Shown: positions 1-10,050, numbered from the stretch's first letter. The stretch is 34,665 nucleotides of DNA from JAAYJR01 sp964495655 (GCA_964495655.1 CAZBWK010000039.1:1-34665); one strand, 5' to 3'. Made by a program: numbers and translations. Notes: generated from the sequence alone by a model not told the origin.

Positions 1-2
1 TG

Positions 3-941
3 GCAGAATCCATGGCCTATAATAGACAAATTGGAATGGTTGGATGGCTTTCAACAGTAGATGAATTATCTAATGAAGAAAGAGCATATATTGATTTTTT
101 TAAAAAAAATTATGAGCATTATCAAGACATTAATAATATTGCGGATGTTGCAGTTTTACATTCTTTTGCTTCTATGGCATATAATAACGATGATCCTTAT
201 CAGGGTGTTTTCCTTTTCGAGCAAACATTGATACAGGAAAAAATTCCTTTTGATATTATTTTTGATAATAATTTGAAAGATTTATCAGAATATAAGGTAT
301 TGGTTCTTGCAGATCAGGAATGTTTAAGTGATGAACAACTTGATTTAATAAGAAACTTTATTAATAAGGGTGGAGGACTTGTAGCTACAGGAAATACTTC
401 TCTCTATAATGAATGGCGGCAAAGAAGACGCGAATTTGGATTGGATGACCTATTTAAGGTAAAACCAGAGAATATTTCTAATATACCGATTCAAAAAAAT
501 AATGCCGATAAAAAAAGAATTGTATATATCCCTTATATACAACCGTCCTTGCCAAAACCAGCAGCATTGCCAATGTCCAGCCAGTATTGGAAGCTTCCGC
601 TCAACCGGAATGACCTTGTCGAATCTATCCAATGGGCTTCCGGTAATAATTTATCAGTTAAAATTGAAGCTCCACTAACAGTTACAATGGAACTTTATCA
701 AAAAGAAGATAAAAGTGCATTTATCCTGCATCTCATTAATTTTGATTCATCATTTTCGCTGATTAAAGATATTAAGGTCGATTTACAGCTTCCGGAAGGC
801 AAAAAAGTTAGTCACATAATTGCAAAGACACCTGATTTCAGGGATGATGTTAATCTCAAATATTTCGAGATCAACGAACGAATTAAATTTATTGTACCTG
901 AGCTTTCTATTTATAATTTAGTTGTTATAAACTTAGAATAA
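3..941 (+). CDS. C-terminal part of a glycoside-hydrolase-like protein (beta-galactosidase trimerisation/GATase-like domain)
   Basis: The reading frame is open to the left edge of the window, so this is the 3' part of a longer gene. The ATG at base 12 is probably internal. The visible 309 residues hold a GATase-like alpha/beta region (about residues 60-150). In it, a strand reading YKVLVLADQ is followed by LSDEQLDLIRNFINKGGGLV and a Gly/Thr loop. This is the pattern of the trimerisation domain that follows the TIM barrel in GH42-like and hypothetical GHL6-type hydrolases. The last 90 residues look like a beta-sandwich. The catalytic barrel is not in view, so the substrate cannot be named. The gene is followed by further exported carbohydrate-active-type genes on the same strand. 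Confidence 0.6.
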   Translation, partial: AESMAYNRQIGMVGWLSTVDELSNEERAYIDFFKKNYEHYQDINNIADVAVLHSFASMAYNNDDPYQGVFLFEQTLIQEKIPFDIIFDNNLKDLSEYKVLVLADQECLSDEQLDLIRNFINKGGGLVATGNTSLYNEWRQRRREFGLDDLFKVKPENISNIPIQKNNADKKRIVYIPYIQPSLPKPAALPMSSQYWKLPLNRNDLVESIQWASGNNLSVKIEAPLTVTMELYQKEDKSAFILHLINFDSSFSLIKDIKVDLQLPEGKKVSHIIAKTPDFRDDVNLKYFEINERIKFIVPELSIYNLVVINLE

Positions 942-1123
942 TATATATCTGCATATTATATTATTCTTTGTTTTTAATGAAGCAGTATGGATAATTTAAA
1001 AAATAAAAAGAAATGAATGACATATTCGAAAAATAATAAAGTTGCAGTGGAAATATTTTTAAGCCTTTTAAAGAGGGTAAAGTGATTATTATCTAAATGT
1101 AATAATATGTAAATTATAAATAA

Positions 1124-3427
1124 ATGAAAAAGAGGATTAAATTTTGTTTGGCATTTTTTATTTTATCGATTTTTTCATCTTTTATTTCGTTGGGAATAAA
1201 CTCGTTACAGTTAAGCAAGAGTGATAGTATTATTGAAATATCCAATAAGAAACTCCAGTTGCAATTTTTACGATCCGATTTAGGATTTGGTATATATAGT
1301 ATTTCAAATATAACAACAGGATATAATTTTTTAGATGGAGAAGCAAAAGAGGAAAACATATGGAAGATTACACTGAAAGATGCTTATAATGAATTTATAA
1401 CAATAGATAATACTATTGATTGTAAAAGGAAATATAAAATTGATAAGTCACAGGATGGCAAAACTATTACTTTACATTTATTCTGGAATGATATTGAAAT
1501 AGACGAAGAGGTAAAAGCATTATTAGATGTGGATGTCAGAATAAGGTTGGATGAATTTGGAATGTCATATTGGAAAATAAATATAAACAATAATAGTAAT
1601 GAATTTGGTCAACAAAATAAAGGTTATGGGGTATGGGAGGTAATTTTCCCTGCTGTCAGAGGAATTAAGGCAGCGAAAAGTGATAGCTTATATTTGGCTT
1701 ATCCACGCTATCTTGGGCAATTGATAAAAAATCCTATTGAACGAATGCCTCTTCCGGCGATTTATCCTTCATATAGAGCCAAGATGCAGTTTAGCACCCT
1801 TTTTAAAAATAATGGCAAGAATGCTCTTTATTTGGGAACTTTTGATTCTGAAGCGCATCAAAAGAAGTTTCTTTATGAACTTGATCAAAAGGATCAGAGC
1901 TTAAAGTGGATGATAATAAATTATCCGGCAGGAATGGGCCAGACAGCTAATGGATATAATATGCCCTATGAAGCAGTTATCGGAGTATATGAGGGAGATT
2001 GGATCACTGCATCAAAAATATATCGTAAATGGGCTGTCAATCAATTTTGGTGTTCGAAAGGTAAATTAATTGAAAGAGATGATATTCCGCGATGGTACCT
2101 TAATACTGTTCTTTGGTTTTCAGGCATGCTGACCGATAAAATGATACCACTTGCTAAATTCATGGATGTTCCAATTGCTTATCAATGTTATAATTGGCAT
2201 GAGGTTGCATTTGATTCCTATTATCCTGATTACTTCCCTTCAATAAAAGGTTTTCCTGATAAAGTGAAGGAATTACAAAATGCAGGAATAAAAGTAATAC
2301 CGTACATTAATTCTCGTGTATGGGAGGTTAACTCAAAAAGCTGGCAAAATGAGAATCCTTATTCTGCTGCCACTAAGGGTCCATATAAATATCTGCCGGG
2401 TTTGAGCATTCATAACTGGGGATATGCAAACAAAGACCTGGCAATATATTATGACCATTGGGCAGGATACTGCCATGCCGTAATGTGTCCCACTACAAAA
2501 ATATGGCAGGATAAACAGTCCGAAATAGTTAACCGGCTTATTTCAGAATATAATGTTGATGGAGTTTATATGGATCAAATTGCTTCATTTTATCCTATGC
2601 TTTGTTTTGATCCCGGACACCAACATTCATTGGGAGGCGGCAATTACTGGGTAAACGGGTATAGGCAGTTGATTGAATTTTGTAAGAAGAACTCCCGAAA
2701 GATAAATCATGAGACAATATTTACTTCTGAGGGCCATGTTGAAACCTATCTTGACCTTTTCGATGGTAATTTAGCCTGCAATTCCACCTCAGTTGCCCCT
2801 GAGCTAATACCTATGTTTCATTTTGTTTATTCAGGATATTGTTTAACTTTTGGAAGAGCTACCGGGAAATGGCATACTGTATGGGATGGAGATACATATA
2901 CTACTGGTTTGCCATTAATAATGCGCAATGCACAAATGTTTGTATGGGGTGAACAACTCGGCTGGTTTAATCCGAATGTCCTGGATTTTCCCGGCACTGA
3001 AGCTGAATATTTAAAAACTTTGTGCCATGCATTATGTGGAGAGGATGTAAAAAAATATCTGTTTTATGGAGAAATGCTGAGGCCACCGGTACTCAGCGGT
3101 GATAATCCGATATTAAAAGCTAAATGGGCTGAGGGACAAGAAGCTACAGAATTGCCTGCAGTAATGCATTCAGCATGGAAAGGTGAAGATGGATCTTTGG
3201 GTCTGGTTTTTACGAATATAGATTCTTTATCCCATATGGTAAGTTTTTCTCTGGATTTGAATAATTACCAGCTTCCTGATTCTAAACAATACTGTTTGAA
3301 GGTATTAAGTGGAACCGGGAAAGGAAGAACAAATGTTTATAAATCACATCTTATAGATAAGTTAGTTCAAATAGAATCCAGGAATTACTTAATTCTTGAA
3401 ATAAAATCAATAAATGAAATTAATTAA
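1124..3427 (+). CDS. DUF6259 family exported TIM-barrel protein, putative glycoside hydrolase (copy 1)
   Basis: This 767-residue protein starts with a Sec signal (KKR, then a hydrophobic stretch to about residue 25). An N-terminal beta-sandwich (about 30-300) precedes a TIM-barrel-like half and a C-terminal beta domain. Barrel signatures include VIPYINSRVWEVNS, the strand GVYMDQIAS with Asp484, and the strand TSEGHVETYLDLFDG with Glu536. D484 and E536 are the best guesses for catalytic acids, by analogy with clan GH-D-like barrels; this is inference. The protein matches the DUF6259 family as I recall it. It is a tandem paralogue of the next gene (94-base gap using the preferred start there). 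It probably acts in the periplasm or outside the cell on a glycan. No activity is assigned to the family with certainty. Confidence 0.75.
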   Translation: MKKRIKFCLAFFILSIFSSFISLGINSLQLSKSDSIIEISNKKLQLQFLRSDLGFGIYSISNITTGYNFLDGEAKEENIWKITLKDAYNEFITIDNTIDCKRKYKIDKSQDGKTITLHLFWNDIEIDEEVKALLDVDVRIRLDEFGMSYWKININNNSNEFGQQNKGYGVWEVIFPAVRGIKAAKSDSLYLAYPRYLGQLIKNPIERMPLPAIYPSYRAKMQFSTLFKNNGKNALYLGTFDSEAHQKKFLYELDQKDQSLKWMIINYPAGMGQTANGYNMPYEAVIGVYEGDWITASKIYRKWAVNQFWCSKGKLIERDDIPRWYLNTVLWFSGMLTDKMIPLAKFMDVPIAYQCYNWHEVAFDSYYPDYFPSIKGFPDKVKELQNAGIKVIPYINSRVWEVNSKSWQNENPYSAATKGPYKYLPGLSIHNWGYANKDLAIYYDHWAGYCHAVMCPTTKIWQDKQSEIVNRLISEYNVDGVYMDQIASFYPMLCFDPGHQHSLGGGNYWVNGYRQLIEFCKKNSRKINHETIFTSEGHVETYLDLFDGNLACNSTSVAPELIPMFHFVYSGYCLTFGRATGKWHTVWDGDTYTTGLPLIMRNAQMFVWGEQLGWFNPNVLDFPGTEAEYLKTLCHALCGEDVKKYLFYGEMLRPPVLSGDNPILKAKWAEGQEATELPAVMHSAWKGEDGSLGLVFTNIDSLSHMVSFSLDLNNYQLPDSKQYCLKVLSGTGKGRTNVYKSHLIDKLVQIESRNYLILEIKSINEIN

Positions 3428-3520
3428 GAATTAATCGATGATATTCTAATTGTTTGCTTTTAAATAAAGTAAATTTTGTTAAAAAATTTAATAATAATTT
3501 TAATTCAAATTTTAACATCA

Positions 3521-5815
3521 GTGAAAAACAAATTCAGTTTCTTTTTAATCACCATTTTAATTTTTATATCCATTCATAATATTATGAAGGGAAACATTAA
3601 TTTTGCGGTAGATGAAAATGACGGTAAGATAACAATATCCGGGGGTCCATTAATATTAGAGTTTATAAATGAATCAGGATTTGGCCTGTACAGCATTTCT
3701 AATTTGAATAGCGGATATAACTTTCTCACAGAGGAAGAAAATAATGCAGAGCTTTGGAAAATTAAACTTAAAAATTCATTCAATGAATTTTTAACCATTG
3801 ATAATACAATAGATTGTAATAGGCACTACAAAATAGAGCATTCGCAAGATGGTAATATTACTACTTTATATTTGTACTGGAATGGTATTGCAGTCGGCGA
3901 AGAAGAGGATGCCCTTAATGTAGAGACTGTTATCAGGATTGAAGATTCGGGGATGTCATATTGGAAAATTAAAGTATTAAATAACAGTAAACAGTATGGC
4001 ATAAAGAACCAAGGTTATGGTGTATGGGAGATAATCTTTCCTATTGTCAGGGGATTAAAGGCTTCAAATGCCGATAGTATATATCTGGCATATCCCCGGT
4101 ATTTGGGTCAGTTGATTAAAAATCCCGTTGAGCGGATGCCACTTAGAGGAGTATATCCATCATACGAATCCAAGATGCAGTTTAGCACACTTTTTAAAAA
4201 TGATGGTGAAAATGGTATCTTTCTTGGAACTTTTGATCCTGAAACTCATCAGAAAAAGTTTCTTTATGATCTTGATCAAAAAGGTTTGAGCTTAAAATGG
4301 CAAGTAATTAATTATCCGGAAGGAATGGGGCAGTCAACAAATGGATATAATATGCCTTATGAAGCAGTTATCGGAGTTTATAGGGGAGATTGGATTACCG
4401 CCACGAAATTATACCGTAATTGGGCCGTAAATCAGTACTGGTGTTCAAAAGGGAAACTTTATGAAAGAGATGAGATACCGGAATGGTATCAAAAGACTGT
4501 TCTTTGGTTTTCTGGCCTTCCAACAAAAAAAATGATACCTCTTGCAAAGTATTTGGATGTACCTGTTGCATTTCACTGGTATAGATGGGATAAAGATCCT
4601 TCTGTTCATGCCCCTGATTATTTTCCTCCGGCAAGTGAATTTTTAGAAAATGTAGCTCAATTACAAAATGCAGACATTAAAATTGTTCCTTATATTAATT
4701 CACGAATTTGGGATGTAAATTCAGAAAGCTGGAATAATGAAAATCCATATTCAGCTTCTAGTAAAGGATTATATACAACATTAGAAGGTTTAACTGCTCA
4801 GAATTGGGGAAAAAATATTAATAAAGATTTGATGATTTATCTTGATCATTGGAGTGGAAACAGCCAGGCTGCGATGTGTCCATATACAGAAATGTGGCAA
4901 AATAAACAATCTGAAATAATTACCCGACTTGTTTCTGAGTACAATGTTGATGGAGTCTATATGGATCAAATAGCGTCATATTATCCGATGCTTTGTTTTG
5001 ATCCTGAGCATCAACATACCTTAGGAGGAGGTAATTATTGGGTTGAAGGTTATAGGAAGATGATCAATCTATGTTACCAGAATGCCAGAAAAATTGAAAA
5101 AGAGACAATTCTTGTTTCTGAGGGTCATGCAGAAACTTACCTTGATCTTTTTGATGGTAATCTAGCATGTAACTCGACTTCAATTGCCCCTGAGCTTATA
5201 CCCATGTTTCATTATGTTTATTCAGGTTATTGTTTAACATTTGGAAGGATGAGCGGAGATCATTGGCATGACTGGAATGGTGATATTTACAGTAAGGGTC
5301 TGCCCCTAATAATGAGGAATGCTCAAATGTTTGTGTGGGGGGAACAACTTGGATGGTTTAATCCAAATGTTTTGGATTTACCCAGTGATGATGCTAAATA
5401 TATAAAAAACTTATGCCAATCAATGGATGATGAACTTGTTAAAAAATTTTTATATTATGGTGAAATGATACGGCCTCCAATTCTGTCGGGAGATAATCCG
5501 ACACTGTCTGCAAAATGGAGGACAAACCAGAATTATACTGAAATGCCAGCTGTTTTGCATTCAGCGTGGAAAGCTGAAGATGGTTCATTGGGTCTGGTTT
5601 TTACGAATATGGATTCTATTCCACATGAAGTGAGTTTTTCTCTTAATTTTAAACAATATCAATTGTTTGATTCAAAACAATACATTTTAAAAGTACTTTG
5701 GGGAAAGGGAAAAGGGGAAACTATGATTTATAAGTCACCAATGATTAGCCTTAAAGAACAAATAGAAGCAAGAAATAACCTTATTATTGAAATAAATTCA
5801 ATTATAAACGATTAA
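3521..5815 (+). CDS. DUF6259 family exported TIM-barrel protein, putative glycoside hydrolase (copy 2)
   Basis: The frame is open from a TTG at 3476, but I prefer the GTG at 3521 (764 residues). From there the N terminus (VKNKFSFFLITILIF) aligns with the signal peptide of copy 1, and the mature parts start at matching positions. The N-terminal sandwich, barrel and C-terminal domain parallel copy 1 throughout. The likely catalytic acids are Asp482 (GVYMDQIAS) and Glu534 (SEGHAETYLDLFDG). Divergence is concentrated around residues 350-450. There copy 1 has a YQCYNWHE loop and copy 2 has FHWYRWDKD, and the aromatic/His content of the loops before the second half-barrel differs. This suggests a changed substrate subsite. 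GTG initiation is unusual but supported by the paralogue alignment. Confidence 0.75.
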   Translation: MKNKFSFFLITILIFISIHNIMKGNINFAVDENDGKITISGGPLILEFINESGFGLYSISNLNSGYNFLTEEENNAELWKIKLKNSFNEFLTIDNTIDCNRHYKIEHSQDGNITTLYLYWNGIAVGEEEDALNVETVIRIEDSGMSYWKIKVLNNSKQYGIKNQGYGVWEIIFPIVRGLKASNADSIYLAYPRYLGQLIKNPVERMPLRGVYPSYESKMQFSTLFKNDGENGIFLGTFDPETHQKKFLYDLDQKGLSLKWQVINYPEGMGQSTNGYNMPYEAVIGVYRGDWITATKLYRNWAVNQYWCSKGKLYERDEIPEWYQKTVLWFSGLPTKKMIPLAKYLDVPVAFHWYRWDKDPSVHAPDYFPPASEFLENVAQLQNADIKIVPYINSRIWDVNSESWNNENPYSASSKGLYTTLEGLTAQNWGKNINKDLMIYLDHWSGNSQAAMCPYTEMWQNKQSEIITRLVSEYNVDGVYMDQIASYYPMLCFDPEHQHTLGGGNYWVEGYRKMINLCYQNARKIEKETILVSEGHAETYLDLFDGNLACNSTSIAPELIPMFHYVYSGYCLTFGRMSGDHWHDWNGDIYSKGLPLIMRNAQMFVWGEQLGWFNPNVLDLPSDDAKYIKNLCQSMDDELVKKFLYYGEMIRPPILSGDNPTLSAKWRTNQNYTEMPAVLHSAWKAEDGSLGLVFTNMDSIPHEVSFSLNFKQYQLFDSKQYILKVLWGKGKGETMIYKSPMISLKEQIEARNNLIIEINSIIND

Positions 5816-6056
5816 AAAAATTAAAGATGAACATTACCCAATGATAAGTAATGATTCCGATAAATTCATGAAAATGTATGATATGGGTCAATCTAAAAAA
5901 TATCTTTTGTCTTGATGTCGGGATTAATATCTACTAAAAAGAATTAATTAAATTTTCAAGAAAAAATATTAATTATGGGGACTTACAGATGAATATTTAA
6001 TGGATTTATTGTACTAATTTGTTATATTATAAATATCTGTTTTTAATAGTCAAAAG

Positions 6057-8999
6057 ATGCAAAAAAAAGTATTGTTTAATTTTTTCGCAGTCCTGTCATT
6101 TTTTTATTCAAACTGTAATCCTGGGATAATTAATCAGGGTGAATATATTATACAGTCACAAAGAAATATTCCGGTCATTGAATCGGTTGATATAGTTATT
6201 ATAGGGGGCACTACAGCAGCAGTCAGTGCTGCTGTTAAGGCCTCTGAACAGGGCGCAAAAGTTTATTTAGTGGCTCCGAAACCATATTTGGGTGAAGACA
6301 TGTGTGCAACCCTGAGACTGTCAATTGATGAAAAACGAACGCTCAAGACTGCAATTGAGAAGAAAATATTTGATAATCGGCTATATGCTGAACCCCTTGA
6401 TGTGAAAGCGACTCTTTGTGAAGAATTGATAAATGCACAAGTTAAATTTGTTTTTAGTTCTTATGTGACTGACATATTGTGGAATAATGATAATAAGCCA
6501 TCTGGTGTAGTTATTTCCAACCGTGCAGGGAGGCAGGCTGTAATATCCAAAATAATAGTTGATGCAACTGACAGGGGATGGGTATGCCGCATGGCAGGCG
6601 CTGAGGCTTATCCATGGAATGATGATGAAATTGAATTTGAACGAACTGTCATAATGCCGGGTTTAAATGGAGAAGTTTCCAGAAACGTTATTCATAAATT
6701 GAATATTCCAATGCCTGACCTGCATTTTTCGTCATTTGCCAAAGCTGAGCAGGCAGCAATTGATAAAACTTATTCTCCGGGTCAGCTAAGAGCTTCAGAG
6801 TCTCTGTTTCATATTCCTCCCGATCCGATTATTTGTAAAAAAAATGCAAGTGCCTGGAAAAATAATTCAGAAAGTTATTTTGATCATTTTCAACCTAAAG
6901 GATTCGATAATTTAATTGTCCTGAGTGGGAGTGCAGATATTCCGGGAAATCTGGCAGATTCGCTTCTGCAACCTGCTGCCATGACTGAAATAGCAGGGAT
7001 TATAGGACAACTGACTGCTGTCAGGGCTATACAAAACCAAATGCCTCAACATGTTTTTCTTATAGGAGATGCTAGAGGTTTTGTATCAAAAGGTGACGTG
7101 AAGGAAATTCTGAAAGGATTACGGCCAATAAATAATTATAATGAAACGATTAAAAGTCCTGAAACATGCATCCCTGTTTTTGCGCATTATGATGTTGTCG
7201 TTGTCGGGGGTGGTACATCAGGAGCACCTGCTGCTATTTCAGCTGCCAGAAGGGGTATGAAAGTGTTGGTAATAGAGTACCTTGAAGGATTAGGAGGAAT
7301 AGGCACACTGGGGATGATAGGTAAACCCTATCATGGTATAAATAAAGGTTTTGCTTCAGAGGTACCATTTCCGGAAGACAATATAGAGCCTAAAATGGAA
7401 TGGTACCGCAAGGAAATATTGAATGCAGGAGGGGAGATATGGCTGGGGGTATTGGGATGCGGTGCATATCTTAATGGTAACAGGGTAAAAGGCGTTGTGG
7501 TCAGTACACCTGAAGGGAGGGGAATTATAAAAGCAGATGCAGTTATTGATGCAACTGGGAATGCCGATATTGCAATTGCAGCAGGAGCTGAATATATGTA
7601 TGGAGATATTGAAAAAGATGATATTGCCCTGCAGGGAACTGGTTTGGGAGACAGGCCGCTAACCGGTAATTATTTTAATAGTGATTACTTAATTGTGGAT
7701 GAGACTGATATGATTGATATTTGGAGTACCATCGTAAGCGTACACATTACCAAAGCTTACGAGAACAGGTATGATGTTGTTCCTGTTATCCAAAACAGGG
7801 AAAGGAGAAGGATTATTGGTGATTATGTTTTAAATTACCTGGATCAGATAGCTGGTCGGACTTTTCCGGATGCTGTTGTTTACTCAGGAAGTGATTATGA
7901 TTCACACGGGTATCCCAGTTCGGAATATTTTGCTCTGTTGCCTCACGACGAGATTTCAAGGAAAAAGAATCATCCTGCACCGGGTGGAAGTTGTTTTACA
8001 CCATACAGGTGTCTCTTGCCCAAGAATTTGGATGGTATAATAGTGACAGGTACTGCCATAAGCATGGACAGGGATGCATCTGCCATGGTTCGAATGCAGT
8101 TCGATTTGGCTAATCAGGGGTATGCCGCAGGAGTTGCAGCAATGCTTGCTGTTAAGAATAAAATAAATCTCAGGGAAATAAATATTAAAGAGTTACAAAA
8201 AATACTCATTGAAAAGGGAAATCTTCCGGATTCCGTTCTGTATTTGAAAGATTCTTTTCCCCTTTCAAAAGAGATAATAAATGATGCTGTAAAATTGTAC
8301 GGAGAAGCTTCAAATCCTGTAAATGCAGGGAAACCGTTAGCTATAATTCTTTCACACAGGGACACATCAATACCTATTATCAAAAAAGCATACCAGAGAG
8401 CTGATGGCAGAAGTAAATTGCTATTTGCACAAGTTTTGGGAATGTGCGGTCAAAAAACGGGAGTATCTGTGCTTAAAGCAGAGATGAAAAAATTCAAAGA
8501 ATGGGATGAGAAAATATATCAGGGTATAGGAGCGGATTATGCACATTTGCCTACTCCAATGGATGCTGTTATCCTATCGCTTGGTTATAGTGGTGATAAA
8601 ACTGTATTACCTCTACTGCTGAACTTAGTTGATAAACTGGACCATAATGTTACATTATCACACCACAGATCAATTGCTTTGGCGCTTGAAAGACTTGCTG
8701 ATCCTTCCGCCGCCCTGTCACTTGCAAAATTGTTACAAAAGCCGGAAATGCAGGGACATGCAATTAATAGTATCGAAGATGCTTTAAAGGAAATTGATTA
8801 TGAAGGTGGCAGAAAACCCGGAGTATCACCTAAGGATCAATATCCTAAACGCACCAGGGCTTTGCGTGAAATTGTCCTGGCCCGCGCTCTTTATAAATGC
8901 GGGGATTATGATGGTCTTGGTAAAAAAATTCTGGAAAGTTATAAAAATGATAACCGTGGCCTTTTTTCGAGACATGCATACCATGTATTAAATAAATAG
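6057..8999 (+). CDS. Exported protein with two FAD-dependent oxidoreductase domains and C-terminal HEAT-like repeats
   Basis: This 980-residue protein has an N-terminal hydrophobic leader ending FYSNC (about residue 20), so it may be a lipoprotein. The first Rossmann unit begins at Asp45 (DIVIIGGTTAAVSAA); its GxGxxG is degenerate. The second begins near residue 379 (DVVVVGGGTSGAPAAISAA) with a canonical GGGTSG at 384-389, followed by a second FAD_oxidored-type (PF12831-like) region to about residue 700. The remaining 260 residues are helical pairs resembling HEAT repeats (for example VLPLLLNLVDKL). In this family FAD is usually bound by the canonical fold and the redox substrate is unknown. 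Homologues often sit in Bacteroidota or Planctomycetota glycan loci. The protein probably oxidises a sugar or sugar-derived product outside the cytoplasm (inference). Confidence 0.8.
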   Translation: MQKKVLFNFFAVLSFFYSNCNPGIINQGEYIIQSQRNIPVIESVDIVIIGGTTAAVSAAVKASEQGAKVYLVAPKPYLGEDMCATLRLSIDEKRTLKTAIEKKIFDNRLYAEPLDVKATLCEELINAQVKFVFSSYVTDILWNNDNKPSGVVISNRAGRQAVISKIIVDATDRGWVCRMAGAEAYPWNDDEIEFERTVIMPGLNGEVSRNVIHKLNIPMPDLHFSSFAKAEQAAIDKTYSPGQLRASESLFHIPPDPIICKKNASAWKNNSESYFDHFQPKGFDNLIVLSGSADIPGNLADSLLQPAAMTEIAGIIGQLTAVRAIQNQMPQHVFLIGDARGFVSKGDVKEILKGLRPINNYNETIKSPETCIPVFAHYDVVVVGGGTSGAPAAISAARRGMKVLVIEYLEGLGGIGTLGMIGKPYHGINKGFASEVPFPEDNIEPKMEWYRKEILNAGGEIWLGVLGCGAYLNGNRVKGVVVSTPEGRGIIKADAVIDATGNADIAIAAGAEYMYGDIEKDDIALQGTGLGDRPLTGNYFNSDYLIVDETDMIDIWSTIVSVHITKAYENRYDVVPVIQNRERRRIIGDYVLNYLDQIAGRTFPDAVVYSGSDYDSHGYPSSEYFALLPHDEISRKKNHPAPGGSCFTPYRCLLPKNLDGIIVTGTAISMDRDASAMVRMQFDLANQGYAAGVAAMLAVKNKINLREINIKELQKILIEKGNLPDSVLYLKDSFPLSKEIINDAVKLYGEASNPVNAGKPLAIILSHRDTSIPIIKKAYQRADGRSKLLFAQVLGMCGQKTGVSVLKAEMKKFKEWDEKIYQGIGADYAHLPTPMDAVILSLGYSGDKTVLPLLLNLVDKLDHNVTLSHHRSIALALERLADPSAALSLAKLLQKPEMQGHAINSIEDALKEIDYEGGRKPGVSPKDQYPKRTRALREIVLARALYKCGDYDGLGKKILESYKNDNRGLFSRHAYHVLNK

Positions 9000-9165
9000 T
9001 ACTCTTAAATAGTACTCTATTTTAAATTTTTGATATGGCTTTTTCTCCTAAAAATAGGTATTTAATTTATGTGGATATCAAAAATTTTTTAAATCTCAGG
9101 ATTACAATTTTGATGTAAACTACTAATAGATAAATGATCATCAATTGTTTAATATCTGTTTTAAT

Positions 9166-9885
9166 ATGCTTACAATATTAATAATAAGTATTTTTCATTT
9201 TTTTTTAATAGAACAGGATATCTGTGAAATTCAAAATAGGGGTATTGGAGGTAATTCTACGTCAGATTTAATTTTCAGAGTAGATTTAGATGTCCTTTTT
9301 CAAAAGCCTGATATTGTGATAATATTAATTGGAACAAATGATATGGTCAATACAGGCAAGATGATTTCATATGATGAATTCTCACACAACCTTGATAAAT
9401 TAATTTTTCTTTTTAGGAATAAGAATATTGATGTTGTTCTGGTTAGTCCCCCGCCTGTAGATACTTTATATTTATATGAAAGGCATGATAAAACAAAATT
9501 TTCTGAAAGTCCAAATTGCAAATTAGAAATTGCTGCAAATATTTTAAAGATAAAATCGCAGGAAAATAATCTTACGTTTATAGATATTTATAGTCAGTTT
9601 AAAAGTATGGGCGTTCCCAGCCATAATAGTGACAGTCTGATCAATAATGTTAATAACAGTGGATTGAGGGATGGTGTGCACCCTACCTCCCATGGATATC
9701 GAATAATTGCTCAAGAGATATTTAATAAACTATTGTTGGACGGAAAGATTAAAAAGGATGTTAAAATTATCTGTTACGGAGATTCAATAACTTTTGGTGT
9801 GCATGTTGCTGGAGAAGGAACAACAAATGGAGAAACATATCCGGCTTTTTTAAAAAGAATGATTTATAGTTATTTTTCTAAGTGA
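9166..9885 (+). CDS. SGNH/GDSL-type hydrolase with circularly permuted motif order
   Basis: The start is taken at the ATG at 9166 (239 residues); the same frame is open from a TTG at 9145. A hydrophobic segment, MLTILIISIFHFFLIEQ, acts as a signal or anchor. The SGNH motifs follow in the order NRGIGGNSTSDL (block II, Gly), IILIGTNDM (block III, Asn), then DGVHPTSHGY (block V, Asp/His). Block I with the nucleophile, CYGDSITFG, comes only after these, at the C terminus, and is followed by ETYPAFLKRM, which normally leads into block II. All catalytic elements are present but block I is moved from the N to the C terminus. Likely an exported carbohydrate or lipid esterase. A truncated two-domain protein is the alternative reading. 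It lies among exported catabolic genes on the same strand. Confidence 0.75.
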   Translation: MLTILIISIFHFFLIEQDICEIQNRGIGGNSTSDLIFRVDLDVLFQKPDIVIILIGTNDMVNTGKMISYDEFSHNLDKLIFLFRNKNIDVVLVSPPPVDTLYLYERHDKTKFSESPNCKLEIAANILKIKSQENNLTFIDIYSQFKSMGVPSHNSDSLINNVNNSGLRDGVHPTSHGYRIIAQEIFNKLLLDGKIKKDVKIICYGDSITFGVHVAGEGTTNGETYPAFLKRMIYSYFSK

Positions 9886-10050
9886 TAATTAAGAAATAAA
9901 GGTTTGATTATGTCCTTGAGATAAATTTTTAATTATCTAATAATATTTTGTAATTTTCCCAAGTTGCAGAACATCAATAATCCGAATTAATAAACATTCG
10001 GAAAACCTGAATATCTTGATATTATAAAATTTTAGTATAAGTAATTAATT

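Noticed and set aside
3476..3520. TTG start for the second DUF6259 gene
   Set aside because: Alignment with the first copy places the signal peptide start at the GTG at 3521.
6057..8999. Reading the tandem-FAD protein as a xanthan lyase, a label often seen for its relatives
   Set aside because: No polysaccharide lyase domain or motif is visible; both large domains are FAD-type Rossmann folds.
1124..8999. A classical polysaccharide utilisation locus
   Set aside because: No SusC/SusD pair, HTCS or ECF sigma/anti-sigma regulator lies in the window; the only TonB receptor is far away and of the short cofactor type.
9145..9165. TTG start for the SGNH gene
   Set aside because: An in-frame ATG at 9166 begins right before the hydrophobic leader; the TTG adds only seven residues.
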